Shown here: positions 1 through 13,038 of the stretch, piece after piece
How positions within the stretch are numbered: the stretch's first letter is position 1
How the letters are laid out: every line of letters starts with the position of its first letter
Assembly (NCBI GenBank): GCA_946406115.1
Contig: OX291550.1
Location: 32,712,722 to 32,776,721, forward strand
Length of the DNA stretch: 64,000 nucleotides
DNA from: Apoda limacodes
Taxonomy: Eukaryota; Arthropoda; Insecta; Lepidoptera; Limacodidae
Reading direction: 5' to 3'
The notes under the pieces: generated by a model
Seen by the model: only the letters and a program-made list of their open reading frames with translations
What the model was told of the DNA's origin: nothing
Database searches by the model: none
Translations under genes and position numbers: made by a program

Positions 1-1814
1 GGTTAACTGTGAGAAAAATGGTTAGCGGCCTAAAAAATATTTTCTTTCAAAATTTCAAACACACCGTAAAACTGTTAGTTGAGGAAAAAGTTACAATCAA
101 ATGCTGTTGAAACAAGCATTTTGTATTGTTCTTATTAATAAATATTACTACATGTGTAATACCTCTTCTATTTAAATAATAAAAAAATAAAAGTTTAAGA
201 AAATTTCACAATGTGATACTTATCGGCCTAAAAGATTATCATAAAAATGCGGTAACACTTAGTGATGCATGTCAAATTGAGCCTCGTTAAACCAGAAAGC
301 ATATGAAGTTTTCAAATCACACCTATCTCGCGGTTAACTGTGAGAAAAATGGTTAGCGGCCCAAAATTTATTTTCTTTCAAAATTTCAAACACACCGTAA
401 ATCTGTTGGTTAAGGAAAAAGTAACAATCAAAGGCTGTTGAAACAAGAATTTTGTATTGTTCTTATTAAAAAATATTACTACATGTGTAACACCTATTCA
501 ATTTAAATAATAAAAAATTTAAAAGTTGAAGAAAATTTCACAATGTGAACCTTATTGGCATAAAAAGTCATCATGAAAATGCGGTAACACTTAGTGACGC
601 ATATCAAATTGAGCCTCTTTAAACCAAAAACCATATCAAGTTTTCAAATCACACCTATCTCGGGGTTAACTGTGAGACAAATGGTTAGCGGCGTAAAAAA
701 TATTTTCTTTCAAAATATCAAACACACCCTTAATCTGTTAGTTGAGGAAAAAGTTACAATCAAATGCTGTTGAAACAAGCATTTTGTATTGTTCTTATTA
801 ATAAATATTACTACATGTGTAACACCTATTCAATTTAAATAATAAAAAATTTAAAAGTTGAAGAAATTTCACAATGTGATACTTATTGGCATAAAAAGTC
901 ATCATGAAAATGCGGTAACACTTAGTGACGCATATCAAATTGAGCCTCTTTAAACCAGAAACCATATCAAGTTTTCAAATTACACCTATCTCGGGGTTAA
1001 CTGTGAGACAAATGGTTAGCGGCGTAAAAAATATTTTCTTTCAAAATATCAAACACACCCTTAATCTGTTAGTTGAGGAAAAAGTTACAATCAAATGCTG
1101 TTGAAACAAGCATTTTGAATTGTTCTTATTAATAAATATTACTACATGTGTAATACCTCTTCTATTTAAATAATAAAAAAATAAAAGTTTAAGAAAATTT
1201 CACAATGTAATACTTATCGGCCTAAAAGATTATCATAAAAATGCGGTAACACTTAGTGATGCATGTCAAATTGAGCCTCGTTAAACCAGAAAGCATATGA
1301 AGTTTTCAAATCACACCTATCTCGGGGTTAACTGTGAGAAAAATGGTTAGCGGCCCAAAAATTATTTTCTTTCAAAATTTCAAACACACCGTAAATCTGT
1401 TAGTTGAGGAAAAAGTTACAATCAAATGATGTTGAAACAAGCATTTTGTATTGTTCTTATTAATAAATATTACTACATGTGTAATACCTCTTCTATTTAA
1501 ATAATAAAAAAATAAAAGTTGAAGAAAATTTCACAATGTGATACTTATTGGCATAAAAAGTCATCATGAAAATGCGGTAACACTTAGTGACGCATATCAA
1601 ATTCAGCCTCTTTGAACCAGAAACCATATCAAGTTTTCAAACCATATCTATATCGGGGTTAACTGTATTGTTCTTTATAATAAATATTACTACATGTGTA
1701 ACACCTATTCAATTTAAATAATAAAAAATTTAAAAGTTGAAGAAAATTTCACAATGTGATACTTATTGGCATAAAAATTCATCATGAAAATGCGGTAACA
1801 CTTAGTGACGAATA

Positions 1815-1850
1815 TCAAATTGAGCCTCTTTAACTTTTTATGCCAAAAAG
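1815..1850. repeat. Inversion junction inside the satellite
   Basis: Left of about 1832 the monomers read 'gttaactgtgag...'; right of it they read the reverse complement '...ctcacagttaac'. The switch occurs in 'gcctctttaac|tttttatgcc', directly joining a minus-oriented monomer end to a plus-oriented monomer interior, with a few bases of possible microhomology. Confidence 0.85.
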
Positions 1851-3289
1851 TATCACATTGTGAAATTTTCTTCAACTTTTAATTTTTTATTATTTAAATT
1901 GAAGAGGTGTTACACATGTAGTAATATTCATTAATAAGAACAATACGAATGCTTGTTTCAACAGCCTTTGATTGTTACTTCTTCCTTAACCAACAGATTT
2001 ACGGGGTGTTTGAAATTTTGAAAGAAAATAATTTTTAGGCCGCTAACCATTTTTCTCACAGTAAACCCCGAGATAGGTGTGATTTGAAAACTTCATATGC
2101 TTTCTGGTTTAAAGAGGCTCAATTTGATATGTGTCACTAAGTGTTACCGCATTTTCATTATGACTTTTTATGCCAATAAGTTTCACATTGTGAAATTTTC
2201 TTAAACTATTAATTTTTTATTATTTAAATAGGAGAGGTATTACACATGTAGCAATATTAATTAATAAGAACAATAAAAAATTCTTGTTTCAACGGCATTT
2301 GATTGTAACTTTATCCTCAACTAACAGATTAAGGGTTTGTTTGATATTTTGAAAGAAATATTTTTTAAGCCGCTAACCATTTTTCTCACAGTTAACCCCG
2401 AGATAGGTGTGATTTGAAAACTTGATATGGTTTGTGGTTTAACGAGGCTCAATTTGACATGCGTCACTAAGTGTTACCGCATTTTTATGATGACTTTTTA
2501 TTCCAATAAGTATCACATTGTGAAATTTTCGTCAATTTTTATATTTTTATTATTTAAATAGAAGAGGTATTACACATGTAGCAATATTTATTAATATCAA
2601 CTATATAAAAAATAATTTTAACGCCGCAAACCATTTTTCTCACAGTTAACCCCGATATAGGTATGGTTTGAAAACTTGATATGGTTTCTTGTTCAAACAG
2701 GCTCAATTTGATATGCGTCACTAAGAGTTACCGCATTTTTGTGATAATCTTTTAGGGCGATAAGTATCACATTGTGAAATTTTCTTTCACTTTTATTTTT
2801 CATTATTTAAATTGAAGAGGTATTACACATGTAGTAATATTTATTAATAAGAACAATACAAAATGCTTGTTTCAACAGCATTTGATTGTAACTTTTTCCT
2901 TAACCAACAGATTTACGGCATGTTTGAAATTTTGAAAGAAAATAATTTTTAGGCCGCTAACCATTTTTCTCACAGTTAACCCCGAGATAGGTGTGATTTG
3001 AAAACTTGATATGGTTTGTGGTTTAAAGAGGCTCAATTTGATATGCGTCACTAAGTGTTACCGCATTTTCATGATGACTTTTTATGCCAATAAGTATCAC
3101 ATTGTAAAATTTTCTTCAACTTTTAATTTTTTATTATTTAAATTGAAGAGGTGTTAGACATGTAGTAATATTCAATAATAAGAACAATACAAAATTCTTG
3201 TTTCAACAGTCTTTGTTTGTAACTTTATCCTCAACTAACAGATTAAGGGTGTGTTTGATATTGTGAAAGAAATATTTTTTACGCCGCTA

Positions 3290-6200
3290 ACCATTTTTCT
3301 CACAGTTAACCCCGAGATAGGTGTGATTTGAAAACTTGATATGGTTTCTGGTTTAAAGAGGCTCAATTTGAAATGCGTCACTAAGTGTTACCGCATTTTC
3401 ATGATGACTTTTTATGCCAATAAGTATCACATTGTGAAATTTTCTTCAACTTTGATTTTTTTATTATTTTAATAGAAGAGGTGTTACACATGTAGTAATA
3501 TTTTTTAATAAGAACAATACAAAATGCTTGTTACAACAGTCTTTGCTTGTTACTTTTTCCTTAACCAACAGATTTACGGTGTGTTTGAAATTTTGAAAGA
3601 AAATATTTTTTACGCCGCTAACCATTTTTCTCACTGTTAACCCAGAGATAGGTGTGATTTGAAAACTTGATATGGTTTCTGGTTTAAAGAGGCTCAATTT
3701 GATATGCGTCACTAAGTGTTACCGCAGTGTCATGATGACTTTTTATGCCAATAATTATCACATTTTAAAACTTTTCTTCAACTTTTAATTTTTTATTATT
3801 TAAATTGAAGAGGTGTTACACATGTAGTAATATTTTTTAATAAGAACAATACAAAATGCTTGTTTCAACAGTCTTTGTTTGTAACTTTATCCTCAACTAA
3901 CAGATTAAGGGTGTGTTTGATATTGTGAAAGAAATATTTTTTACGCCGCTAACCATTTTTCTCACAGTTAACCCCGAGATAGGTGTGATTTGAAAACTTG
4001 ATATGGTTTCTGGTTTAAAGAGGCTCAATTTGAAATGCGTCACTAAGTGTTACCGCATTTTCATGATGACTTTTTATGCCAATAAGTATCACATTGTGAA
4101 ATTTTCTTCAACTTTGATTTTTTTATTATTTTAATAGAAGAGGTGTTACACATGTAGTAATATTTTTTAATAAGAACAATACAAAATGCTTGTTACAACA
4201 GTCTTTGCTTGTTACTTTTTCCTTAACCAACAGATTTACGGTGTGTTTGAAATTTTGTAAGAAAATATTTTTTACGCCGCTAACCATTTTTCTCACTGTT
4301 AACCCAGAGATAGGTGTGATTTGAAAACTTGATATGGTTTGTGGTTTAAAGAGGCTCAATTTGATATGCGTCACTAAGTGTTACCGCATTTTCATGATGA
4401 CTTTTTATGCCAATAAGTATCACATTGTAAAATTTTCTTCAACTTTTAATTTTTTATTATTTAAATTGAAGAGGTGTTACACATGTAGTAATATTTTTTA
4501 ATAAGAACAATACAAAATGCTTGTTTCAACAGTCTTTGTTTGTAACTTTATCCTCAACTAACAGATTAAGGGTGTGTTTGATATTGTGAAAGAAATATTT
4601 TTTACGCCGCTAACCATTTTTCTCACAGTTAACCCCGAGATAGGTGTGATTTGAAAACTTGATATGGTTTCTGGTTTAAAGAGGCTCAATTTGAAATGCG
4701 TCACTAAGTGTTACCGCATTTTCATGATGACTTTTTATGCCAATAAGTATCACATTGTGAAATTTTCTTTAACTTTGATTTTTTTATTATTTTAATAGAA
4801 GAGGTATTACACATGTAGCAATATTAATTAATAATAACAATACAAAATGCTTGTTTCAACAGCCTTTGATTGTTACCTTTTCCTAAAAGAACAGATTTAC
4901 GGTGTGTTTGAAATTTTGAAAGAAAATATTTTTTACGCCGCTAACCATTTTTCTCACTGTTAACCCAGAGATAGGTGTGATTTGAAAACTTGATATGGTT
5001 TCTGGTTTAAAGAGGCTCAATTTGAAATGCGTCACTAAGTATTACCGCATTTTCATGATGACTTTTTATGCCAATAAGTATCACATTGTGAAATTTTCTT
5101 CAACTTTGATTTTTTTATTATTTTAATAGAAGAGGTATTACACATGTAGCAATATTAATTAATAATAACAATACAAAATGCTTGTTTCAACAGCCTTTGA
5201 TTGTTACCTTTTCCTAAAAGAACAGATTTACGGTGTGTTTGAAATTTTGAAAGAAAATATTTTTTACGCCGCTAACCATTTTTCTCACTGTTAACCCAGA
5301 GATAGGTGTGATTTGAAAACTTGATATGGTTTCTGGTTTAAAGAGGCTCAATTTGATATGCGTCACTAAGTGTTACCGCAGTGTCATGATGACTTTTTAT
5401 GCCAATAATTATCACATTTTAAAACTTTTCTTCAACTTTTAATTTTTTATTATTTAAATTGAAGAGGTGTTACACATGTAGTAATATTTTTTAATAAGAA
5501 CAATACAAAATGCTTGTTTCAACAGTCTTTGTTTGTAACTTTATCCTCAACTAACAGATTAAGGGTGTGTTTGATATTGTGAAAGAAATATTTTTTACGC
5601 CGCTAACCATTTTTCTCACAGTTAACCCCGAGATAGGTGTGATTTGAAAACTTGATATGGTTTCTGGTTTAAAGAGGCTCAATTTGAAATGCGTCACTAA
5701 GTGTTACCGCATTTTCATGATGACTTTTTATGCCAATAAGTATCACATTGTGAAATTTTCTTCAATTTTGTTTTTTTATTATTTTAATAGAAGAGGTGTT
5801 ACACATGTAGTAATATTTTTTAATAAGAACAATACAAAATGCTTGTTACAACAGTCTTTGCTTGTTACTTTTTCCTTAACCAACAGATTTACGGTGTGTT
5901 TGAAATTTTGAAAGAAAATATTTTTTACGCCGCTAACCATTTTTCTCACTGTTAACCCAGAGATAGGTGTGATTTGAAAACTTGATATGGTTTGTGGTTT
6001 AAAGAGGCTCAATTTGATATGCGTCACTAAGTGTTACCGCATTTTCATGATGACTTTTTATGCCAATAAGTATCACATTGTAAAATTTTCTTCAACTTTT
6101 AATTTTTTATTATTTAAATTGAAGAGGTGTTACACATGTAGTAATATTCATTAATAAGAACAATACAAAATTCTTGTTTCAACGGCATTTGATTGTAACT

Positions 6201-9200
6201 TTATCCTCAACTAACAGATTAAGGGTGTGTTTGATATTGTGAAAGAAATATTTTTTACGCCGCTAACCATTTTTCTCACAGTTAACCCCGAGATAGGTGT
6301 GATTTGAAAACTTGATATGGTTTCTGGTTTAAAGAGGCTCAATTTGAAATGCGTCACTAAGTATTACCGCATTTTCATGATGACTTTTTATGCCAATAAG
6401 TATCACATTGTGAAATTTTCTTCAACTTTGATTTTTTTATTATTTTAATAGAAGAGGTATTACACATGTAGCAATATTAATTAATAATAACAATACAAAA
6501 TGCTTGTTTCAACAGCCTTTGATTGTTACCTTTTCCTAAAAGAACAGATTTACGGTGTGTTTGAAATTTTGAAAGAAAATATTTTTTACGCCGCTAACCA
6601 TTTTTCTCACTGTTAACCCAGAGATAGGTGTGATTTGAAAACTTGATATGGTTTCTGGTTTAAAGAGGCTCAATTTGATATGCGTCACTAAGTGTTACCG
6701 CATTGTCATGATGACTTTTTATGCCAATAATTATCACATTTTAAAACTTTTCTTCAACTTTTAATTTTTTATTATTTAAATTGAAGAGGTGTTACACATG
6801 TAGTAATATTTTTTAATAAGAACAATACAAAATGCTTGTTTCAACAGTCTTTGTTTGTAACTTTATCCTCAACTTACAGATTAAGGGTGTGTTTGATATT
6901 GTGAAAGAAATATTTTTTACGCCGCTAACCATTTTTCTCACAGTTAACCCCGAGATAGGTGTGATTTGAAAACTTGATATGGTTTCTGGTTTAAAGAGGC
7001 TCAATTTGAAATGCGTCACTAAGTGTTACCGCATTTTCATGATGACTTTTTTTGCCAATAAGTATCACATTGTGAAATTTTCTTCAACTTTGATTTTTTT
7101 ATTATTTAAATTGAAGAGGTGTTACACATGTAGTAATATTCATTTATAAGAACAATACAAAATTCTTGTTTCAACGGCATTTGATTGTAACTTTATCCTC
7201 AACTAACAGATTAAGGGTGTGTTTGATATTGTGAAAGAAATATTTTTTACGCCGCTAACCATTTTTCTCACAGTTAACCCCGAGATAGGTGTGATTTGAA
7301 AACTTGATATGGTTTCTGGTTTAAAGAGGCTCAATTTGAAATGCGTCACTAAGTATTACCGCATTTTCATGATGACTTTTTATGCCAATAAGTATCACAT
7401 TGTGAAATTTTCTTCAACTTTGATTTTTTTATTATTTTAATAGAAGAGGTATTACACATGTAGCAATATTAATTAATAATAACAATACAAAATGCTTGTT
7501 TCAACAGCCTTTGATTGTTACCTTTTCCTAAAAGAACAGATTTACGGTGTGTTTGTAATTTTGAAAGAAAATATTTTTTACGCCGCTAACCATTTTTCTC
7601 ACTGTTAACCCAGAGATAGGTGTGATTTGAAAACTTGATATGGTTTCTGGTTTAAAGAGGCTCAATTTGATATGCGTCACTAAGTGTTACCGCAGTGTCA
7701 TGATGACTTTTTATGCCAATAATTATCACATTTTAAAACTTTTCTTCAACTTTTAATTTTTTATTATTTAAATTGAAGAGGTGTTACACATGTAGTAATA
7801 TTTTTTAATAAGAACAATACAAAATGCTTGTTTCAACAGTCTTTGTTTGTAACTTTATCCTCAACTAACAGATTAAGGGTGTGTTTGATATTGTGAAAGA
7901 AATATTTTTTAGGCCGCTAACCATTTTTCTCACAGTTAACCCCGAGATAGGTGTGATTTGAAAACTTGATATGGTTTCTGGTTTAAAGAGGCTCAATTTG
8001 AAATGCGTCACTAAGTGTTACCGCATTTTCATGATGACTTTTTATGCCAATAAGTATCACATTGTGAAATTTTCTTCAACTTTGATTTTTTTATTATTTT
8101 AATAGAAGAGGTGTTACACATGTAGTAATATTTTTTAATAAGAACAATACAAAATGCTTGTTACAACAGTCTTTGCTTGTTACTTTTTCCTTAACCAACA
8201 GATTTACGGTGTGTTTGAAATTTTGTAAGAAAATATTTTTTACGCCGCTAACCATTTTTCTCACTGTTAACCCAGAGATAGGTGTGATTTGAAAACTTGA
8301 TATGGTTTGTGGTTTAAAGAGGCTCAATTTGATATGCGTCACTAAGTGTTACCGCATTTTCATGATGACTTTTTATGCCAATAAGTATCACATTGTAAAA
8401 TTTTCTTCAACTTTTAATTTTTTATTATTTAAATTGAAGAGGTGTTACACATGTAGTAATATTCATTAATAAGAACAATACAAAATTCTTGTTTCAACGG
8501 CATTTGATTGTAACTTTATCCTCAACTAACAGATTAAGGGTGTGTTTGATATTGTGAAAGAAATATTTTTTACGCCGCTAACCATTTTTCTCACAGTTAA
8601 CCCCGAGATAGGTGTGATTTGAAAACTTGATATGGTTTCTGGTTTAAAGAGGCTCAATTTGAAATGCGTCACTAAGTATTACCGCATTTCCATGATGACT
8701 TTTTATGCCAATAAGTATCACATTGTGAAATTTTCTTCAACTTTGATTTTTTTATTATTTTAATAGAAGAGGTATTACACATGTAGCAATATTAATTAAT
8801 AATAACAATACAAAATGCTTGTTTCAACAGCCTTTGATTGTTACCTTTTCCTAAAAGAACAGATTTACGGTGTGTTTGAAATTTTGAAAGAAAATATTTT
8901 TTACGCCGCTAACCATTTTTCTCACTGTTAACCCAGAGATAGGTGTGATTTGAAAACTTGATATGGTTTCTGGTTTAAAGAGGCTCAATTTGATATGCGT
9001 CACTAAGTGTTACCGCATTGTCATGATGACTTTTTATGCCAATAATTATCACATTTTAAAACTTTTCTTTTCTTTAAATAGAAGAGGTATTACACATGTA
9101 GCAATATTTATTAATAACAACTATATAAAAAATAATTTTTACGCCGCAAACCATTTTTCTCACAGTTAACCCCGAGATAGGTGTGATTTGAAAACTTGAT

Positions 9201-9500
9201 ATGCTTTCTGGTTTAAAGAGGCTCAATTTGATATGCGTCACTAAGTGTTACCGCATTATCATGATGACTTTTTATGCCAATAAGTATCACATTGTAAAAT
9301 TTTCTTCAACTTTTAATTTTTTATTATTTAAATTGAAGAGGTGTTACACATGTAGTATTATTCGTTAATAAGAACAATACAAAATGCTTGTTTCAACAGC
9401 CTTTGATTGTTACTTTTTCCTTAACCAACAGATTTACGGTGTGTTTGAAATTTTGAAAGAAAATATTTTTTACGCCGCTAACCATTTTTCTCACTGTTAA
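3290..9500. repeat. Dimeric higher-order repeat region of the satellite
   Basis: Two monomer variants alternate through most of this stretch. One reads 'cacagttaaccccgagat' (for example 3300, 3962, 4626, 5617, 6276, 6938); the other reads 'cactgttaacccagagat' (for example 3635, 4295, 4957, 5946, 6608). The repeat unit is therefore often a ~662-bp dimer. The 3464-3712 segment recurs 662 bp later at 4126-4374 with only a few substitutions. The alternation breaks in places (two 'cactg' in a row at 4957 and 5288; two 'cacag' at 6938 and 7270). Confidence 0.75.
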
Positions 9501-12500
9501 CCCAGAGATAGGTGTGATTTGAAAACTTGATATGGTTTCTGGTTTAAAGAGGCTCAATTTGATATGCGTCACTAAGTGTTACCGCATTATCATGATGACT
9601 TTTTATGCCAATAAGAATCACATTGTGAAATTTTCTTCAATTTTTATTTTTTTATTATTTAAATAGAAGGGGTATTACACATGTAGCAATATTTATTAAT
9701 AACAACTATATAAAAAATAATTTTAACACCGCAAACCATTTTCTCAAAGTTAACCCCGATATAGGTATGGTTTGAAAACTTAATATGGTTTCTTGTTCAA
9801 ACAGGCTCAATTTGATATGCGTCACTAAGTGTTACCGCATTTTTGTGATAATCTTTTAGGGCGATAAGTATTACATTGTGAAATTTTCTTTCACTTTTAT
9901 TTTGTTATTATTTAAATTGAAGAGGTATGACACATGTAGTAATTTTTATTAATAACAACAATAAAAAATGCTTGTTTCAACAGCCTTCGATTGTTACTTT
10001 TTCCTTAACCAACAGATTTACGGGGTGTTTGAAATTTTGAAAGAAAATAATTTTTTAGCCGCTAACCATTTTTCTCACAGTTAACCCCGAGATAGGTGTG
10101 ATTTGAAAACTTCGTATGCTTTCTGGTTTAAAGAGGCTCAATTTGATATGCGTCACTAAGTGTTACCGCATTTTCATGATGACTTTTTATGCCAATAAGT
10201 ATCACATTGTGAAATTTTCTTCAACTTTTAATTTTTTATTATTTAAATTGAAGAGGTGTTACACATGTAGCAATATTTATTAATAAAAACAATACAAAAT
10301 GCTTGTTTCAACAGCCTTCGATTGTTACTTTTTCCTTAACTAACAGATTTACGGGGTGTTTGAAATTTTGAAAGAAAATAATTTTTAGGCCGCTAACCAT
10401 TTTTCTCACAGTTAACCCAGAGATAGGTGTGATTTGAAAACTTGATATGGTTTCTGGTTTAAAGAGGCTCAATTTGATATGCGTCACTAAGTGTTACCGC
10501 AGTGTCATGATGACTTTTTATGCCAATAATTATCACATTTTAAAACTTTTCTTCAACTTTTAATTTTTTATTATTTAAATTGAAGAGGTGTTACACATGT
10601 AGTAATATTTTTTAATAAGAACAATACAAAATGCTTGTTTCAACAGTCTTTGTTTGTAACTTTATCCTCAACTAACAGATTAAGGGTGTGTTTGATATTG
10701 TGAAAGAAATATTTTTTACGCCGCTAACCATTTTTCTCACAGTTAACCCCGAGATAGGTGTGATTTGAAAACTTGATATGGTTTCTGGTTTAAAGAGGCT
10801 CAATTTGAAATGCGTCACTAAGTGTTACCGCATTTTCATGATGACTTTTTATGCCAATAAGTATCATCATTGTGAAATTTTCTTCAACTTTGATTTTTTT
10901 ATTATTTTAATAGAAGAGGTGTTACACATGTAGTAATATTTTTTAATAAGAACAATACAAAATGCTTGTTACAACAGTCTTTGCTTGTTACTTTTTCCTT
11001 AACCAACAGATTTACGGTGTGTTTGAAATTTTGTAAGAAAATATTTTTTACGCCGCTAACCATTTTTCTCACTGTTAACCCAGAGATAGGTGTGATTTGA
11101 AAACTTGATATGGTTTGTGGTTTAAAGAGGCTCAATTTGATATGCGTCACTAAGTGTTACCGCATTTTCATGATGACTTTTTATGCCAATAAGTATCACA
11201 TTGTAAAATTTTCTTCAACTTTTAATTTTTTATTATTTAAATTGAAGAGGTGTTACACATGTAGTAATATTCATTAATAAGAACAATACAAAATTCTTGT
11301 TTCAACGGCATTTGATTGTAACTTTATCCTCAACTAACAGATTAAGGGTGTGTTTGATATTGTGAAAGAAATATTTTTTACGCCGCTAACCATTTTTCTC
11401 ACAGTTAACCCCGAGATAGGTGTGATTTGAAAACTTGATATGGTTTCTGGTTTAAAGAGGCTCAATTTGAAATGCGTCACTAAGTATTACCGCATTTTCA
11501 TGATGACTTTTTATGCCAATAAGTATCACATTGTGAAATTTTCTTCAACTTTGATTTTTTTATTATTTTAATAGAAGAGGTATTACACATGTAGCAATAT
11601 TAATTAATAATAACAATACAAAATGCTTGTTTCAACAGCCTTTGATTGTTACCTTTTCCTAAAAGAACAGATTTACGGTGTGTTTGAAATTTTGAAAGAA
11701 AATATTTTTTACGCCGCTAACCATTTTTCTCACTGTTAACCCAGAGATAGGTGTGATTTGAAAACTTGATATGGTTTCTGGTTTAAAGAGGCTCAATTTG
11801 ATATGCGTCACTAAGTGTTACCGCATTGTCATGATGACTTTTTATGCCAATAATTATCACATTTTAAAACTTTTCTTTTCTTTAAATAGAAGAGGTATTA
11901 CACATGTAGCAATATTTATTAATAACAACTATATAAAAAATAATTTTTACGCCGCAAACCATTTTTCTCACAGTTAACCCCGAGATAGGTGTGATTTGAA
12001 AACTTGATATGCTTTCTGGTTTAAAGAGGCTCAATTTGATATGCGTCACTAAGTGTTACCGCATTATCATGATGACTTTTTATGCCAATAAGTATCACAT
12101 TGTAAAATTTTCTTCAACTTTTAATTTTTTATTATTTAAATTGAAGAGGTGTTACACATGTAGTATTATTCGTTAATAAGAACAATACAAAATGCTTGTT
12201 TCAACAGCCTTTGATTGTTACTTTTTCCTTAACCAACAGATTTACGGTGTGTTTGAAATTTTGAAAGAAAATATTTTTTACGCCGCTAACCATTTTTCTC
12301 ACTGTTAACCCAGAGATAGGTGTGATTTGAAAACTTGATATGGTTTCTGGTTTAAAGAGGCTCAATTTGATATGCGTCACTAAGTGTTACCGCATTATCA
12401 TGATGACTTTTTATGCCAATAAGAATCACATTGTGAAATTTTCTTCAATTTTTATTTTTTTATTATTTAAATAGAAGGGGTATTACACATGTAGCAATAT

Positions 12501-13038
12501 TTATTAATAACAACTATATAAAAAATAATTTTAACACCGCAAACCATTTTCTCAAAGTTAACCCCGATATAGGTATGGTTTGAAAACTTAATATGGTTTC
12601 TTGTTCAAACAGGCTCAATTTGATATGCGTCACTAAGTGTTACCGCATTTTTGTGATAATCTTTTAGGGCGATAAGTATTACATTGTGAAATTTTCTTTC
12701 ACTTTTATTTTGTTATTATTTAAATTGAAGAGGTATGACACATGTAGTAATTTTTATTAATAACAACAATAAAAAATGCTTGTTTCAACAGCCTTCGATT
12801 GTTACTTTTTCCTTAACCAACAGATTTACGGGGTGTTTGAAATTTTGAAAGAAAATAATTTTTTAGCCGCTAACCATTTTTCTCACAGTTAACCCCGAGA
12901 TAGGTGTGATTTGAAAACTTCGTATGCTTTCTGGTTTAAAGAGGCTCAATTTGATATGCGTCACTAAGTGTTACCGCATTTTCATGATGACTTTTTATGC
13001 CAATAAGTATCACATTGTGAAATTTTCTTCAACTTTGA
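7605..13038. repeat. 2.8-kb duplicated block within the satellite
   Basis: Positions ~7605-10230 and ~10412-13038 are near-identical copies offset by 2807-2808 bp, including the same shortened monomers and the same private variants. Differences are few: for example one extra T at ~10866 and 'aggccgc' versus 'acgccgc' near 7912/10719. About 180 bp of other monomer sequence lies between them. The offset is not a whole number of 331-bp monomers, because each block contains shortened units. Confidence 0.85.
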
